Below are positions 1 through 11,224 of a stretch of DNA of 64,000 bases, one piece after another. The DNA comes from Bostrychus sinensis (Eukaryota; Chordata; Actinopteri; Gobiiformes; Eleotridae): positions 42,156,662 through 42,220,661 of the forward strand of contig CM036242.1 in NCBI GenBank assembly GCA_020698575.1, in the 5' to 3' direction. Below the pieces are notes generated by a model that did not search any database, was not told the origin of the DNA, and worked only from the letters and a program-made list of their open reading frames with translations. How positions within the stretch are numbered: the first letter of the stretch is position 1; the number at the start of each line of letters is the position of its first letter. The position numbers and the translations under genes are program-made.

Positions 1-339
1 TTGTTCATTTCTTTGGAACAGAACCTCGTAGAACAAAAAAATCCAAAAGCATTTTGTAGCTATCCACAAATTTGAGATTACCTTATAGGTCTTCTCAAAA
101 AAACTCTTCTTAACTGTTCTCACTGTCACATTCTAAGATGTTTGTTTCAGTTTAAGTTTAGGATTACAAAAAGAAATTAATATTTTAAATTAATTATTTT
201 CATAAAATTAAGAAAGTCGGCCCTGCATATCGGCCCCCAAAATGGGCAGTTTTTATCAGCCATAGGCTGCTCTCAAAAATCCTTATTGGTCAACATCTAC
301 ACAGAACACTTGGTTCCACATGAACCGCCGCCTCTCCCA
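1..339. other. AT-rich non-coding stretch
   Basis: I see no gene, RNA or clear repeat in this opening segment. It is AT-rich and has no convincing open frame; presumably it is intronic sequence of the minus-strand navigator gene. Confidence 0.5.
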
Positions 340-705
340 CAAAGCCCCGCCCACTCCAGGAAGCACTGACCAATCAACAACAAGCCCTCTACATCCAGTC
401 TGCTCTCAGTAATTTTTCCAAAAAACGGTGCACAGCTCTGTTTCTACTGATTCCTCACAGACATTTTTACTTTGGGAGGAAAACAGCACCAGACAAAAAG
501 TTTAAGGAAGTAAACAGCTTTTTTCCCTCTGTTTCTGTTCAGCTCTGTCCTCTGTTGGTTTCTTCTCCTGTTTCTTTATGGCACCAGGAGAGTACTTATT
601 AAAAACGTTCTCTTTTAGTCACATAATGTTTTTAAAGGCTGTTAAATGTGCTACTGTTCTGGAGGAGACAAAGGGTTAAAATTATGAAGAAAAGCAGAAT
701 ATAGA
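340..705 (+). repeat. Dispersed repeat family A, copy 1
   Basis: About 365 bp closely matches 54081-54452 in the same orientation. Shared words include GAAGCACTGACCAATCAACA, ACGGTGCACAGCTCTGTTTC and ATAATGTTTTTAAAGGCTGT. The two copies differ by scattered substitutions and small indels, so this is an interspersed element and not assembly duplication. I found no coding capacity or terminal repeats, so I cannot name its class. From 706 to 1300 I recognise nothing. Confidence 0.7.
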
Positions 706-1307
706 CAGTTTCCTGGACTTTTTGTGGCTTTGAAAACTCCTGTAGAACACATAAGCAGCAGCAGTGTATCATCAAAATCCATCGGCTGATTCCTTCTGTT
801 TCTGACTGTTCAGAGATTCTCCAGCCACATCCGACCTGCACTATTCTCACTCTTATTACAACTGGTTATAAAGAGGCTCCTTAAACAGAGTCTTACCTGC
901 TTCAGATCACCGCAGCACAGGTCTACAAACACAACACAACAACAACAAAGCACTTTTCACCAGCTCCAGTTCAGCTCAGGGCGACTTCTGCAACTGTTAC
1001 AGCAAACTGTTAAACCGCTCTTCAACAAACCAGGACAAACCAGAGCGGGCCAATTACAGGAGAGAGCTGTGTGTAAATGTGAGAGCTGCAAGTCTCTGCA
1101 CGCATCCACCGGCTCAGAGGAAACATGTTTACTGCTGTCTGATACCTCAAACCAGAGTACTACAGAGCTGTACGCAAGTAAAAGTACTGAGGCTTCAAAG
1201 TAGTATTACTCAAGAAGAAGAAAATGCACTCAACAAAAGTGTTAATAACTTTTCTAGACTCTCAGGCCCGTTCTTCTTTCTCACCTCAGTCACACTCAGT
1301 GGAGGTG

Positions 1308-1415
1308 AGCTGCTTCTGTAGCCACAGCCGCCCTGGGGCAGACTGACGGAGATGTGCCTGCCATTCTGTGCTTATGCCCTCTCCGATCAGCACCAAACAC
1401 AAACTCACACTGACA
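1308..1415 (+). repeat. SINE-like fish repeat fragment
   Basis: The block around TAGCCACAGCCGCCCTGGGG followed by CAGACTGACGGAG is a familiar teleost interspersed repeat, normally part of the same unit as the 'agcgctttaca ... cttgcccaa' element at 2041. Only the middle portion is present. Recognition is from memory of the family, not from an alignment. From 1416 to 2040 I see only AT-rich sequence. Confidence 0.45.
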
Positions 1416-2040
1416 CATTGAGGCTTAAAAACACAAGTGCAAACCACTAACTTTCCGTTAATACCCACTACTACGATTATTGGAGCTTTTACCAATACTG
1501 CTACTATTTATGTAACCATTAATACTGCTGCTTTTACTTCTCCTGGTGCTAAATATTACTCTCACATAAAAGTGTGTTTCCTAAAATGCACTCACATATA
1601 CATACGTATTTTTGTTTGTTTTGATTATTAACCCCTGTCCTCGTCATACAAACCAAAAGTGAATTCATTTTTATATATTTAACCCTAAATGCAGTGATTT
1701 AATAACAACACTGATTTAATAAATTTTTACTCATTGTTATCTAATGGAATTTATGAGCACTATGCACTGAGAAAATGGTGGATCTGGTGGTGATATTTTT
1801 GTTTGTGTATTTTTCAGCCTCTGACTGACAGGGTTACAGAGGAATTAACATAATTTAACATTTCTGTATTGGAACAGCAGCAGAGTGAAAATAAGTGATT
1901 TTAATGTGAGTCAATGGGACTTAAAGGGCTGAAAGAGGAAGAGAGAGTGTTTTTTATCTAAACAGTAGAAAATTATTTTTTTCAGTTGTGATTCTGAATT
2001 TCTAAAATCAATTTATTAATGAACCTCTTTGTAAAGAAGT

Positions 2041-2268
2041 AGTCACATTTATATAGCGCTTTTCTACTCCAATGGGTAATCAAAGTGCTTTACATCAAGG
2101 AACCTCTCACCCATTCATTCACCATTTTGCACAAACACCAGAGGTAAGGAGGGTTAAGTGGCTTGCCCAAGAACACAACAACAGTATGTAATGGTGGGAG
2201 TGAGGTTTGAACCACCAACCTTCTGGTTAGTGCACAAGCGGCTCTAAAAACTGAGCTACTGCTGCCGA
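2041..2268 (+). repeat. SINE-like repeat with L2-like ATATAGCGC head
   Basis: The segment opens with TTTATATAGCGCTTTTCTAC, runs through AAAGTGCTTTACATCAAGG, then GTGGCTTGCCCAAGAACACA, and ends with GGTTTGAACCACCAACCTTC. This arrangement is typical of short teleost retroposons. A second, diverged copy sits at about 5697-5868 and a terminal fragment at about 23850-23925. Confidence 0.6.
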
Positions 2269-2560
2269 CACTTTTTTAACAAATATCATCATCCTAGTGT
2301 AAGAGGTGCCAAAATGAACGCAAATACATTTGAAAAACCCTAAAAGGCTGCTAGGGACACTGAGGGTTAAATAAATTCCTGGAGTAAAAGTATTCTCGTT
2401 ACTCTCCACCTCTGCTTCAAACGTTCTCAGACACTCGCCGATCTGTCTGCGTGACTGAACCTGTAAACAGTTCTTTAACAAGTCTTTAATGTATTTAAGA
2501 GCTGTCCATCTGACTCTGGGACACGGGACAGGGCTGCTCTCTGGACCAGACTGATGCTCA
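2269..2560. other. Non-coding spacer before the 10-bp array
   Basis: I recognise no feature. The open frame that crosses it on the minus strand is simply the run-out of the stop-free tandem array that follows. Confidence 0.4.
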
Positions 2561-4440
2561 AGTCCAGGAGAGTCCAGGAGAGTCCAGGAGAGTCCAGGAG
2601 AGTCCAGGGGAGTCCAGGGGAGTCCAGGAGAGTCCAGGAGAGTCCAGGGGAGTCCAGGGGAGTCCAGGGGAGTCCAGGGGAGTCCAGGACAGTCCAGGGG
2701 AGTCCAGGAGAGTCCAGGGGAGTCCAGGGGAGTCCAGGAGAGTCCAGGGGAGTCCAGGAGAGTCCAGGGGAGTCCAGGGGAGTCCAGGAGAGTCCAGGAG
2801 AGTCCAGGGGAGTCCAGGGGAGTCCAGGAGAGTCCAGGAGAGTCCAGGGGAGTCCAGGGGAGTCCAGGAGAGTCCAGGACAGTCCAGGGGAGTCCAGGAG
2901 AGTCCAGGGGAGTCCAGGGGAGTCCAGGAGAGTCCAGGAGAGTCCAGGAGAGACCAGGAGAGTCCAGGAGAGTCCAGGAGAGTCCAGGGGAGTCCAGGGG
3001 AGTCCAGGAGAGTCCAGGAGAGTCCAGGAGAGTCCAGGGGAGTCCAGGGGAGTCCAGGGGAGTCCAGGAGAGTCCAGGACAGTCCAGGGGAGTCCAGGAG
3101 AGTCCAGGGGAGTCCAGGGGAGTCCAGGAGAGTCCAGGGGAGTCCAGGAGAGTCCAGGACAGTCCAGGGGAGTCCAGGAGAGTCCAGGGGAGTCCAGGGG
3201 AGTCCAGGGGAGTCCAGGGGAGTCCAGGAGAGTCCAGGACAGTCCAGGGGAGTCCAGGAGAGTCCAGGACAGTCCAGGGGAGTCCAGGAGAATCCAGGAG
3301 AGACCAGGGGAGTCCAGGAGAGTCCAGGAGAGACCAGGGGAGTCCAGGAGAGTCCAGGAGAGTCCAGGAGAGTCCAGGGGAGTCCAGGAGAGTCCAGGAG
3401 AGACCAGGGGAGTCCAGGGGAGTCCAGGAGAGACCAGGGGAGTCCAGGAGAGTCCAGGGGAGTCCAGGGGAGTCCAGGGGAGTCCAGGAGAGACCAGAGG
3501 AGTCCAGGAGAGTCCAGGACAGTCCAGGGGAGTCCAGGAGAGTCCAGGAGAGACCAGGGGAGTCCAGGGGAGTCCAGGAGAGACCAGGGGAGTCCAGGAG
3601 AGTCCAGGAGAGTCCAGGAGAGTCCAGGAGAGTCCAGGGGAGTCCAGGAGAGTCCAGGAGAGACCAGGGGAGTCCAGGGGAGTCCAGGAGAGACCAGGGG
3701 AGTCCAGGAGAGTCCAGGAGAGACCAGGGGAGTCCAGGAGAGTCCAGGAGAGTCCAGGGGAGTCCAGGAGAGTCCAGGGGAGTCCAGGAGAGTCCAGGAG
3801 AGTCCAGGGGAGTCCAGGAGAGTCCAGGGGAGTCCAGGGGAGTCCAGGAGAGTCCAGGAGAGTCCAGGGGAGTCCAGGGGAGACCAGGGGAGTCCAGGGG
3901 AGTCCAGGGGAGACCAGGGGAGTCCAGGAGAGTCCAGGAGAGTCCAGGGGAGTCCAGGGGAGACCAGGGGAGTCCAGGGGAGTCCAGGAGAGTCCAGGAG
4001 AGTCCAGGGGAGTCCAGGAGAGTCCAGGAGAGACCAGGGGAGTCCAGGAGAGTCCAGGGGAGTCCAGGGGAGTCCAGGGGAGACCAGGGGAGTCCAGGAG
4101 AGTCCAGGGGAGTCCAGGAGAGTCCAGGAGAGTCCAGGGGAGTCCATGAGAGTCCAGGGGAGTCCAGGGGAGTCCAGGAGAGTCCAGGGGAGTCCATGAG
4201 AGTCCAGGGGAGTCCACGAGAGTCCAGGGGAGTCCAGGAGAGTCCAGGACAGTCCAGGGGAGTCCATGAGAGTCCAGGGGAGTCCAGGGGAGTCCAGGAG
4301 AGTCCAGGGGAGTCCATGAGAGTCCATGAGAGTCCAGGAGAGTCCAGGAGAGTCCAGGGGAGTCCAGGAGAGACCAGGGGAGTCCAGGAGAGTCCAGGGG
4401 AGTCCAGGGGAGTCCAGGAGAGTCCAGGAGAGTACAGGAC
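2561..4440. repeat. 10-bp minisatellite, 188 units without an indel
   Basis: The unit is AGTCCAGGRG, with variants ending GGAG, GGGG or GGAC, occasional AGACCAGG, and later AGTCCATGAG. The register never shifts: every tenth base from 2561 to 4440 restarts the unit, giving exactly 188 units and only substitutions. Because 10 is not a multiple of 3 and the unit lacks stops in several frames, open frames of 530 to 766 codons span it on both strands (for example the minus-strand SPGLSWTPLD pattern). These are almost certainly not genes. The array lies in the intron 3' of exon 5 of the navigator gene. Its AGTCCAGG core is shared with the 11-bp array at 26.3 kb. Confidence 0.97.
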
Positions 4441-4638
4441 AGAGAGATGAAAGCAGACTAATGGTTTAAGTGTGAGACAGTTTCTCTGTGGGACAGAGAA
4501 GGCTTTGTACTGAGTGGAAAAGAGCAAGGTCAGCTAAATACTGAGTTTACTACAGATACTGAGAACATGAATTATGAAATATTAATGAAATATTACAGGG
4601 ATAGGTCAGTGTTAAAGGTCTTCTATTGTTATAAGTGG

Positions 4639-4715
4639 ACTACTACTACTACTTCTAATGCTACTAATGCTACTAATACCCCTACTGCTACTACTGCTAC
4701 TACTACTACTTGTAC
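4639..4715. repeat. (CTA)n-rich microsatellite
   Basis: Imperfect CTA/TAC triplets with ACTAATGCT interruptions. Related TAC tracts occur at 16225, 40530, 42655 and 44542, and in the opposite orientation at 36087. From 4716 to 5117 I see no feature. Confidence 0.8.
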
Positions 4716-5117
4716 TAGCCTGTCTCCAGCCTCTAGTGGTCATAAGCAGCATCACACTTGTTTATCCTGGTTTCCCAGACTTCTTGGTCCTGTTTATTGT
4801 AATGAATGTGGTGTTTGTGCCGAGTCTAAATCTAATTCATGAGTTCAGTCACACACACACTTATGAGGAGAGACCTACAAACCCAGTGACACAGTTAGGA
4901 AACAGCCTTAGCTCTGGACCGTGTCAGGACTGAGGACACACATTCACTTTAGAGTAACACACAGAGAAAGACACACAAGGGTCTAATATTAACACAAACC
5001 CGACTACTGCATTTGTCACAGATATTTACTGCAGCAATATTTGTACAAGAATAAGCAGCCAACCAATAACAATGTGCTTCCTTCACGTAAAGGTCCACGA
5101 TTTTGCTAAATAGAATA

Positions 5118-6040
5118 TTCCTCTCTTTAACCTTGTTCTCATGTGGTCTCCTCCTCAAAAACAGACCTGCAGTAGTATTCTGTCTGAGTAATCCTGTATG
5201 CTGAGGTGCTGCCCTTCTCCAGAGCTGAAAACGCTCGGTCGCACGGCTCTGTGTAAACACATGAAGTGAATCGAGGCCAAGACAAGGCCAAGACTTTCAG
5301 GTCAAGACCAAACCCTATGAAATAACACAAAATAAAGAGGAAAGGTTAAAAAAAAGAAAAAAAAAAAGTGGTTCAAAAACATTAATGATTGATTATTGTA
5401 ACGATTTAAACCAGCAGACTCCACAAACTGTTCCTGGATCTTCTGATGCAGAAAACTAATGACTGCAAAATTATGAAGAACAGCATTTTCTTATAATGTT
5501 TGGTAAATAAAATCTCTGTGACTGCCACATCTGACACGAGACAAGTAAAATTTGATCCGAGACCAAGATCAAAAACCGAGTAAAACTGTCGCCAAGTCTG
5601 AGACGAGACCAAAAAAAATAAATAAAAAATCTTAAAAGGCACTACAACACTAGTTAGCATCATGTTGCTAAAAGGTGTGCTAGTTAGCCATTTTAAAACA
5701 GTAAATGGTCACTTTTCTACCTTCATGGCCATTCAAAGAGCTTTACATCAAGAAAAAATTCACCCATTCACACTAACACATTCATACAACAGTGTATGGA
5801 CATACTAGAGGCAAGGAGGTAAAGTGTCTTGCCCAACAGCAGTGGTGGGAGCAGGGTTTGAACCATCAACCAACAGACACCTAATCCAAGTGCTCTCTGC
5901 AAAATCACGGTAACAGCTCCCCAACAGAAGAGGTTTTCCACAAATACATTATTTTAAGTTATAAAACCCGAAATACTAATTCAGAGGAGACCAACACTGT
6001 TTCAAAAAGACTGAATATGGGAGCTTTAAACTAATTTCTT
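5118..6040. repeat. Dispersed repeat family D, copy 1, with two nested insertions
   Basis: Flanking parts 5118-5262, about 5650-5697 and about 5868-6010 match the uninterrupted copy at 46140-46780 (shared words AGAGCTGAAAACGCT, AACAGACACCTAATC, TACATTATTTTAAGTTATAA). Between them sits about 385 bp of the 'gagacc/tcgagacc' element also seen at 49092-49553 (opposite orientation), then a SINE-like unit at about 5697-5868 ending in GTGTCTTGCCCAACAGCAG. The nesting order shows family D is the oldest. No coding content is credible. Confidence 0.6.
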
Positions 6041-6643
6041 CAAAACAAGATGACTCCTGCAAAATCCAAGAAATAAAACTCACCAATAAGCTTCATAAAC
6101 AGCTGATCCAGAGACACAGACAGAAGTTAGAACTGTCCCACAGTGACAGAGACAGTCCCAGAGTGAGAGCAGGACGTCCCGAGAGAGAGAGAGGACAGGG
6201 GAGTGTGGCTCTAGAGGAGGAGGGGCTTAAACATGTAATTATTCAAGTAGAGGAGTACTGACAGGAGCGGGTCTAGTCAGAGATTAGACCTGACATATCC
6301 TGTGGGTGCTGCGGGGCCCGAGCAAGCACTGAAATGTTGACACCACTGTGACAAAATGGTTTGACCCATCCCAGTGAGAAGCAGGAGATCAGAAGGTAAA
6401 CTTTGAATGACATAACTTTTTTACTAATACAGCAAAATTGAATTATTTTGGGGCTTGAAACCAAAAAGCAGCTGACAACAGAGAGGGCAAGAGAAGAAAA
6501 CATGTGAGGAAGTCCAATAGCAGAGTTAGGACGGCTAACAAGACCGGTAAGGACTCACAAAGCTTTCTGTTTTTAGTGCAGTAAAACAGCCTTGTGAATG
6601 ATCCATAGCTCTTACATTAGGGTTTCAGTCTTGGTTTTTTGGC
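6041..6643. other. Intron sequence, no feature recognised
   Basis: No exon with splice sites, RNA or repeat is recognisable. It precedes the splice-donor minisatellite. Confidence 0.4.
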
Positions 6644-7187
6644 CTTACCTCTGCTGGCTGGTGCTGTGGTCTGGTTTTTAGTCTTGGTTTTTGGTCTTAC
6701 CTCTGCTGGCTGGTGCTGTGGTCTGGTTTTTAGTCTTGGTTTTTGGTCTTACCTCTGCTGGCTGGTGCTGTGGTCTGGTTTTTAGTCTTGGTTTTTGGTC
6801 TTACCTCTGCTGGCTGGTGCTCTGGTCTGGTTTTTAGTCTTGGTTTTTGGTCTTACCTCTGCTGGCTGGTGCTCTGGTCTGGTTTTTAGTCTTGGTTTTT
6901 GGTCTTACCTCTGCTGGCTGGTGCTCTGGTCTGGTTTTTGGTCTGGTTTTTGGTCTTACCTCTGCTGGCGGATGCTGTGGTCTGGTTTTTGGTCTGGTTT
7001 TTGGTCTTACCTCTGCTGGCTGGTGCTGTGGTCTGGTTTTTGGTCTGGTTTTTAGTCTGGTTTTTGGTCTTACCTCTGCTGGCTGGTGCTCTGGTCTGGT
7101 TTTTGGTCTGGTTTTTGGTCTTACCTCTGCTGGCGGATGCTGTGGTCTGGTTTTTGGTCTGGTTTTTGATCTGGTTTTTGGTCTTAC
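6644..7187 (-). repeat. Minisatellite that repeats the exon 5 splice donor
   Basis: On the minus strand each unit ends in CCAGCCAGCAGAG|GTAAGACC, which is the last part of exon 5 plus its 5' splice site. Donor cores (CTTAC on the plus strand) start at 7183, 7120, 7069, 7006, 6955, 6904, 6852, 6800, 6748, 6696 and 6644. Spacings are 63, 51, 63, 51, 51 and then five of 52 bp. The first five spacings are multiples of three, so six donors share the same phase in one open frame, adding 21, 38, 59, 76 or 93 codons (a KTKNQ/TTASASRG type peptide). Beyond 6904 the unit reads GACTAA and closes the frame. Whether the distal donors are used cannot be told from DNA. Confidence 0.93.
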
Positions 7188-7303
7188 CTCTGCTGGCTGG
7201 TGCTTTGGTCTTGTCGCTGAAGGCCTGGCTGCGTCGGTTTGCGGCCGAGCTGACTCTTGGGGCGACATCTCCAGCCGACACTCGGGACGAGGGACCGGGG
7301 AGT
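7188..7303 (-). CDS. nav2: Neuron navigator exon 5 (post-CH linker)
   Basis: This 116-bp exon starts after a pyrimidine-rich acceptor ending GTGTGTAG and ends at CAGAG|GTAAG. Joined to exon 4, which ends AG, it completes an Arg codon and reads LPGPSSRVSAGDVAPRVSSA followed by ANRRSQAFSDKTKAPASR. The LPGP and NRRSQ-F patterns match the segment that follows MQSR in vertebrate NAV2, a disordered Ser-rich linker after the CH domain. NAV3 has a similar motif, so NAV2 is preferred but not proven. The donor leaves phase 1. The exon's last 13 bases and donor are the seed of the adjoining minisatellite, so the true 3' boundary may vary between transcripts; I chose the most upstream donor because the residues after it lose resemblance to navigators. 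Confidence 0.85.
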
Positions 7304-7929
7304 CTACACACGGGACAGAAGACCAGAACAGAGCGGGTCAAAGAGGAGTTCTGTGACGGGATGGACCCAAGAAGAGCCAAACAGTGGGGCTTTGTGAGAG
7401 AGAAGACAGGACCACGAGCTCTGCAGGTCTACACTGGGTCTAACTCACACTTCTTGTAATGACAGGTTGTGTCCAGAAGGGGGAGCTGCCACACTTCAGA
7501 GCAGTTTGTTTGTGGCAGGTGCAAAGAAAACAAACCAGATATTCACATGCTTCACCACATCCTACAGAGTTAAAAAGGAGAGAGCAGCACACACAAAAGG
7601 GCACATGCTTCAGAGTTAATCAAAAATATAAAAAAAATAAAATAAAATATTAACTTAGCAATAAAATCTTCCCATAAGAGATCAATGTCTGGGCCTTTTG
7701 TGTTCATGTGCATTATTAATGTGACATGATGCAGGAGGAGGAGAAAGAGGAGGAGGGGGAGATGCTGGTGAAATAAAACAGCACTTAGGGGTTTAGAATA
7801 GGGTCATCTGGGGGTCACACAGAGCAGGACGTCCCAAAGTAATGCGACATTAGCTCCTCATGCAGTTCACACACACAGTCATCATAGAAACTGCCTTTAG
7901 TCAAAGACAAACAGCGCTAATGGTGCTAA
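7304..7929. other. Intron 4, 3' portion
   Basis: A good polypyrimidine tract lies directly upstream (minus sense) of exon 5. Further away there is only AT-rich sequence with an A/T run near 7630 and a GAGGAGG patch near 7735. I see no other feature. Confidence 0.5.
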
Positions 7930-9276
7930 TGCGCTAATTCACCCAACTCCAGCAATATCTCATCAACTTCAAGCTCTTCGAATCATTCCAATCCGGTTTT
8001 CGTCCTCACCACAGCACTGAAACAGCCCTTCTGAAAGTCACCAACAACCTCCTTCTTGCCGCCTATTCTGGTTCTCTTTCTATACTCCTCCTCCTTGACC
8101 TCAGTGCAGCATTCGACACCATTGATCACACCATCCTCCTCCACCGTCTACAGTCAATTGGCATCTCTGGCACAGCACTCTCCTGGTTCTCCTCTTACCT
8201 CTCTGACCGTCATCACTACGTTTCCATAAACAACTTCAAATCTCACACCTCCCCTGTCACCACCGGAGTTCCCCAAGGTTCGGTACTCGGCCCCCTCCTC
8301 TTCATAATTTACATGCTTCCCCTTGGCCACATCATTCGCCACCATGGTCTCCGCTTTCACTGCTATGCCGATGACACACAGGTCTACATCTCTACCAAAT
8401 CCATCACCCCAGTCACTGTCTCCACCATTACAAACTGCCTCACTGATATAAAAACCTGGATGGACCACAACTTTCTTAAACTAAACAGCAAAAAAAACAG
8501 AACTTCTTATCACCGGACCCAAATGTCTCCTTCCTTCTGCTCAGGACTTCTCCCTCATCATCGATGGCCACGCTGTCACCCCGTCTCCTTCCGTTCGCAA
8601 TCTCGGCATCATCTTGTACCCCACCCTCTCATTCAAGTCCCACATAAACCAAATTACCAAAACATATTTTTTTCACCGCCGCAACATCGCACGTCTCCGC
8701 CCCTTCCTCTCACAACCTACCGCAGAAGTCCTAATCCATGCTTTCATCACCTCCAGACTCGACTACTGCAATAGCCTCTTATATGGTCTCCCCTCCACCC
8801 ACCTTCAGAAACTGCAATACATCCAGAACTCTGCTGCCCGCCTACTCACCCACATCCGCCCCAGAGACCACATCACCCCTGTCCTTAAACAGCTCCATTG
8901 GCTCCCCGTACAATACCGTATCCAATACAAGGTTCTCCTCATCACCTACAAGTTCCTCCATAACCTGGCTCCTCCTTACCTTACTGATCTCCTCCTCCAG
9001 CACTGTCCCACCCGCCGCCTCAGATCAGCAGATACTAATCTCCTCACTCCTATCATCAGGACAAGGCACCGAACCATGGGTGACAGAGCCTTCGCTGCAG
9101 CTGCCCCTGTCCTCTGGAACCCACGCCCACAACCCATCAGGAATTTGGACTCTTTACAAAACTTCAAATCAAAGCTAAAAACTCACCTGTTCAATCTTGC
9201 CCTTTCTTAAACTTTACTTTTGTTTGTATGTAAAGCGTCTTCGAGTGTCCAAAAAAGCGCTATATAAATTTGATGA
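7930..9276 (+). mobile_element. L2-type LINE, 5'-truncated, nearly intact RT and 3' end
   Basis: The plus-strand frame reads FQSGFRPHHSTETALLKVTN, LDLSAAFDTIDH, the RT signature TTGVPQGSVLGPLLFIIY and the catalytic box HCYADDTQVYIS, then the C-terminal domain LHWLPVQYRIQYKVLLITYK, ending in FNLALS and a stop at 9208-9210. A short 3' UTR follows with TGTAAAGCGTCTTCGAGTGT and GCGCTATATAAATTTGATGA, the usual ending of fish L2 elements. The frame is broken once, at an A-run near 8489-8496 (one extra A relative to the expected NSKKTELL); downstream the frame is open again. The endonuclease half is missing. It is inserted in intron 4 antisense to the navigator gene. Confidence 0.9.
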
Positions 9277-9544
9277 ATTATTATTAATGATACTAATGAT
9301 GCTGAAGAGGAAGTGATGTCATTGTTTAAAGGCAGGTCCATGAAGTCAGTGTTGGGTTGGATCAGAACCAAGATGAAGACTGGATATTTAGGCCTGGTTT
9401 ATGTGGTTTAGTTTTGGTTTAGATGTTGCTTTCAGAACTAGGTTTGTATTGTTTTTGTTTTTACCTCTGAGCTCTACTCGAGTATTTTTGTCACCAACTA
9501 CTTTAAGTTTTTACTTTTATTTACTTGCATAAGGGAGCTTAGTA

Positions 9545-9875
9545 GGGACAGTCTAAGGCAGAGCCTCTGGTCCTTAGTCGAACGGTCAGCGAGGTCTTGG
9601 TTGACTAAAATGTAATTGGTCGATTAGCATGGACTCTTTGTATCAGTAAAGCTGGTCTGGTCTTTCATTATGTGATAACTTTTATTTTCATGTTATTTAA
9701 GATATCATAGATGATTTAAGATAACAGCCTTCTTTTCTAAATGTTTTATCTCCTGATTAATGTAATGTATTTGTTTGTGTGAGACTGTGGTAAGTCTCTC
9801 ACATCCTTTGGTCTCTGCACTGAGCATAACTCTGACTACGTCGACTAAAATTCTTTGGTGGACTACAGCCCTGGT
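9545..9875. mobile_element. MITE-like repeat with TCGACTAAAA ends
   Basis: The left part contains TTGGTTGACTAAAATGTAAT and the right part GTCGACTAAAATTCTTTGGT then ACAGCCCTGG. This is the layout of a common teleost non-autonomous element. The left terminus is degenerate, so boundaries are approximate. From 9277 to 9544 and from 9876 to 10799 I recognise nothing definite apart from T-rich and GA-rich patches. Confidence 0.4.
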
Positions 9876-10799
9876 GGAGTCGGTTACATCCCCACCACTG
9901 CCATTGCCTGCTGCTAACAACACAAAGCTAACAAATAAAATGTAAGCCTTTGAGGCCTTCTCTGATATTATCACTGCCTTTACTCAGTCTAATGCACAAC
10001 TTAACTACACAGAGTCAAAGGCTTTGCACACAGCGCATGCCACTCATATGGAGAGAAGTTTCGGGGTGAGCAGCTGGCCTCTGGACCATCCCCTCACACA
10101 GTCACACATCTGATCGCTCTGGACACAGCGCTAAGTCTTTGCTTTTTTTTATTTTTTTATTTTTTGCTTTAGGAACATCTTCAGTAATCTTTAGATGCAG
10201 TTTTTACAGATGGTTGAAGCTGTGATTGTTGTATTTCTAAAATGTTTAGAGTTTCGTCCTGTTCTGATCCAAGCCAGCAGTAAGTTCCTCCCCACAGCAG
10301 AACAGAACAGAACAGCAAACAGCAGGGAGCAGGTTCTGGAGCAGGGTCTGGGGCAGGGATTTTGGGGGGAGGTTGGTTAAAAGCACACAGAGTTAGAAGC
10401 AGAAGAAGAAGAAATGCAGATCTGACCGAGTCTTTTTGGACCCGAGGGAAAACTTGAGCAGTTTACTCTGAGAGGCTTCCCTGAGGAGACAGAGACAGAG
10501 AGGTGTGGACACATGGAGAGAAGAGAGACAGAGGTGAGAATTATTTTTGAAAAACAGAGAAAATGACACTGTGATGAATGAGAGAGGGCAACCCAGTTCA
10601 GATACAGTCTCCACTGCAGTCTGTAGTTTTTAAAGCTGAAGTGAACAAAGTGGCGAGACGCTGCAGGTGAGTAGGGAATGACTTTAAACTAACAGATATT
10701 AATGTGAAACTTTTCCAGTCAATTACTAACTTAAAGATAGGAAAATAACATGTTGTAAGTTCTGGGTCAATTCATGTTTCTATATAAAAAATTAAGCAT

Positions 10800-11010
10800 T
10801 ATATGACTAAAAACGCACAAATTTGCATCATACTTAAAAAAAATCTGAATAATGGACAGTGCCAGGTTTATGTAATTTTGTAACATGTTCCATAAAAAAA
10901 ACTTTAACAGAGGGAGTTATGGAGATCTGATTTTGACTTTCAGTAAAACAAAAAAATCACATTTCGTCTCATTTTAGAAGTAAAATGTCCAATAAATGTA
11001 AATGTAATAA
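10800..11010 (+). repeat. Dispersed repeat family B, copy 1
   Basis: This segment matches 35820-36020 in the same orientation: GAATAATGGACAGTGCCAGG against GAATACTGGACAGAGCCAGG, then GTTCCATAAAAA, and GAGTTATGGAGATCTGATTTT against GAGTTATAGAGATCTGGTTTT. I cannot assign a class. Confidence 0.55.
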
Positions 11011-11224
11011 AATAAACTCCTGATAATGTCACTGGGAGGGAGATTTTCTCTATTTCAGTGTTAATGTTCTGGTGCAAACTGAACCAAAAATAAAAAATAA
11101 ATGTTTTGCCGTTCTCCCCTAAAATACTGAGTGATACATAAACTATTTTTGATTGATGAAGTCAGTCACTGTAATGCTCTGATTGAATTGGTTAAATACA
11201 AATAGAAAATATCTTAAATAGAAC

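Noticed and set aside
2227..4527. Minus-strand open frame of 766 codons and several overlapping frames of over 500 codons
   Set aside because: They are all translations of the stop-free 10-bp array in different frames on both strands; no start context, domain or frame preference.
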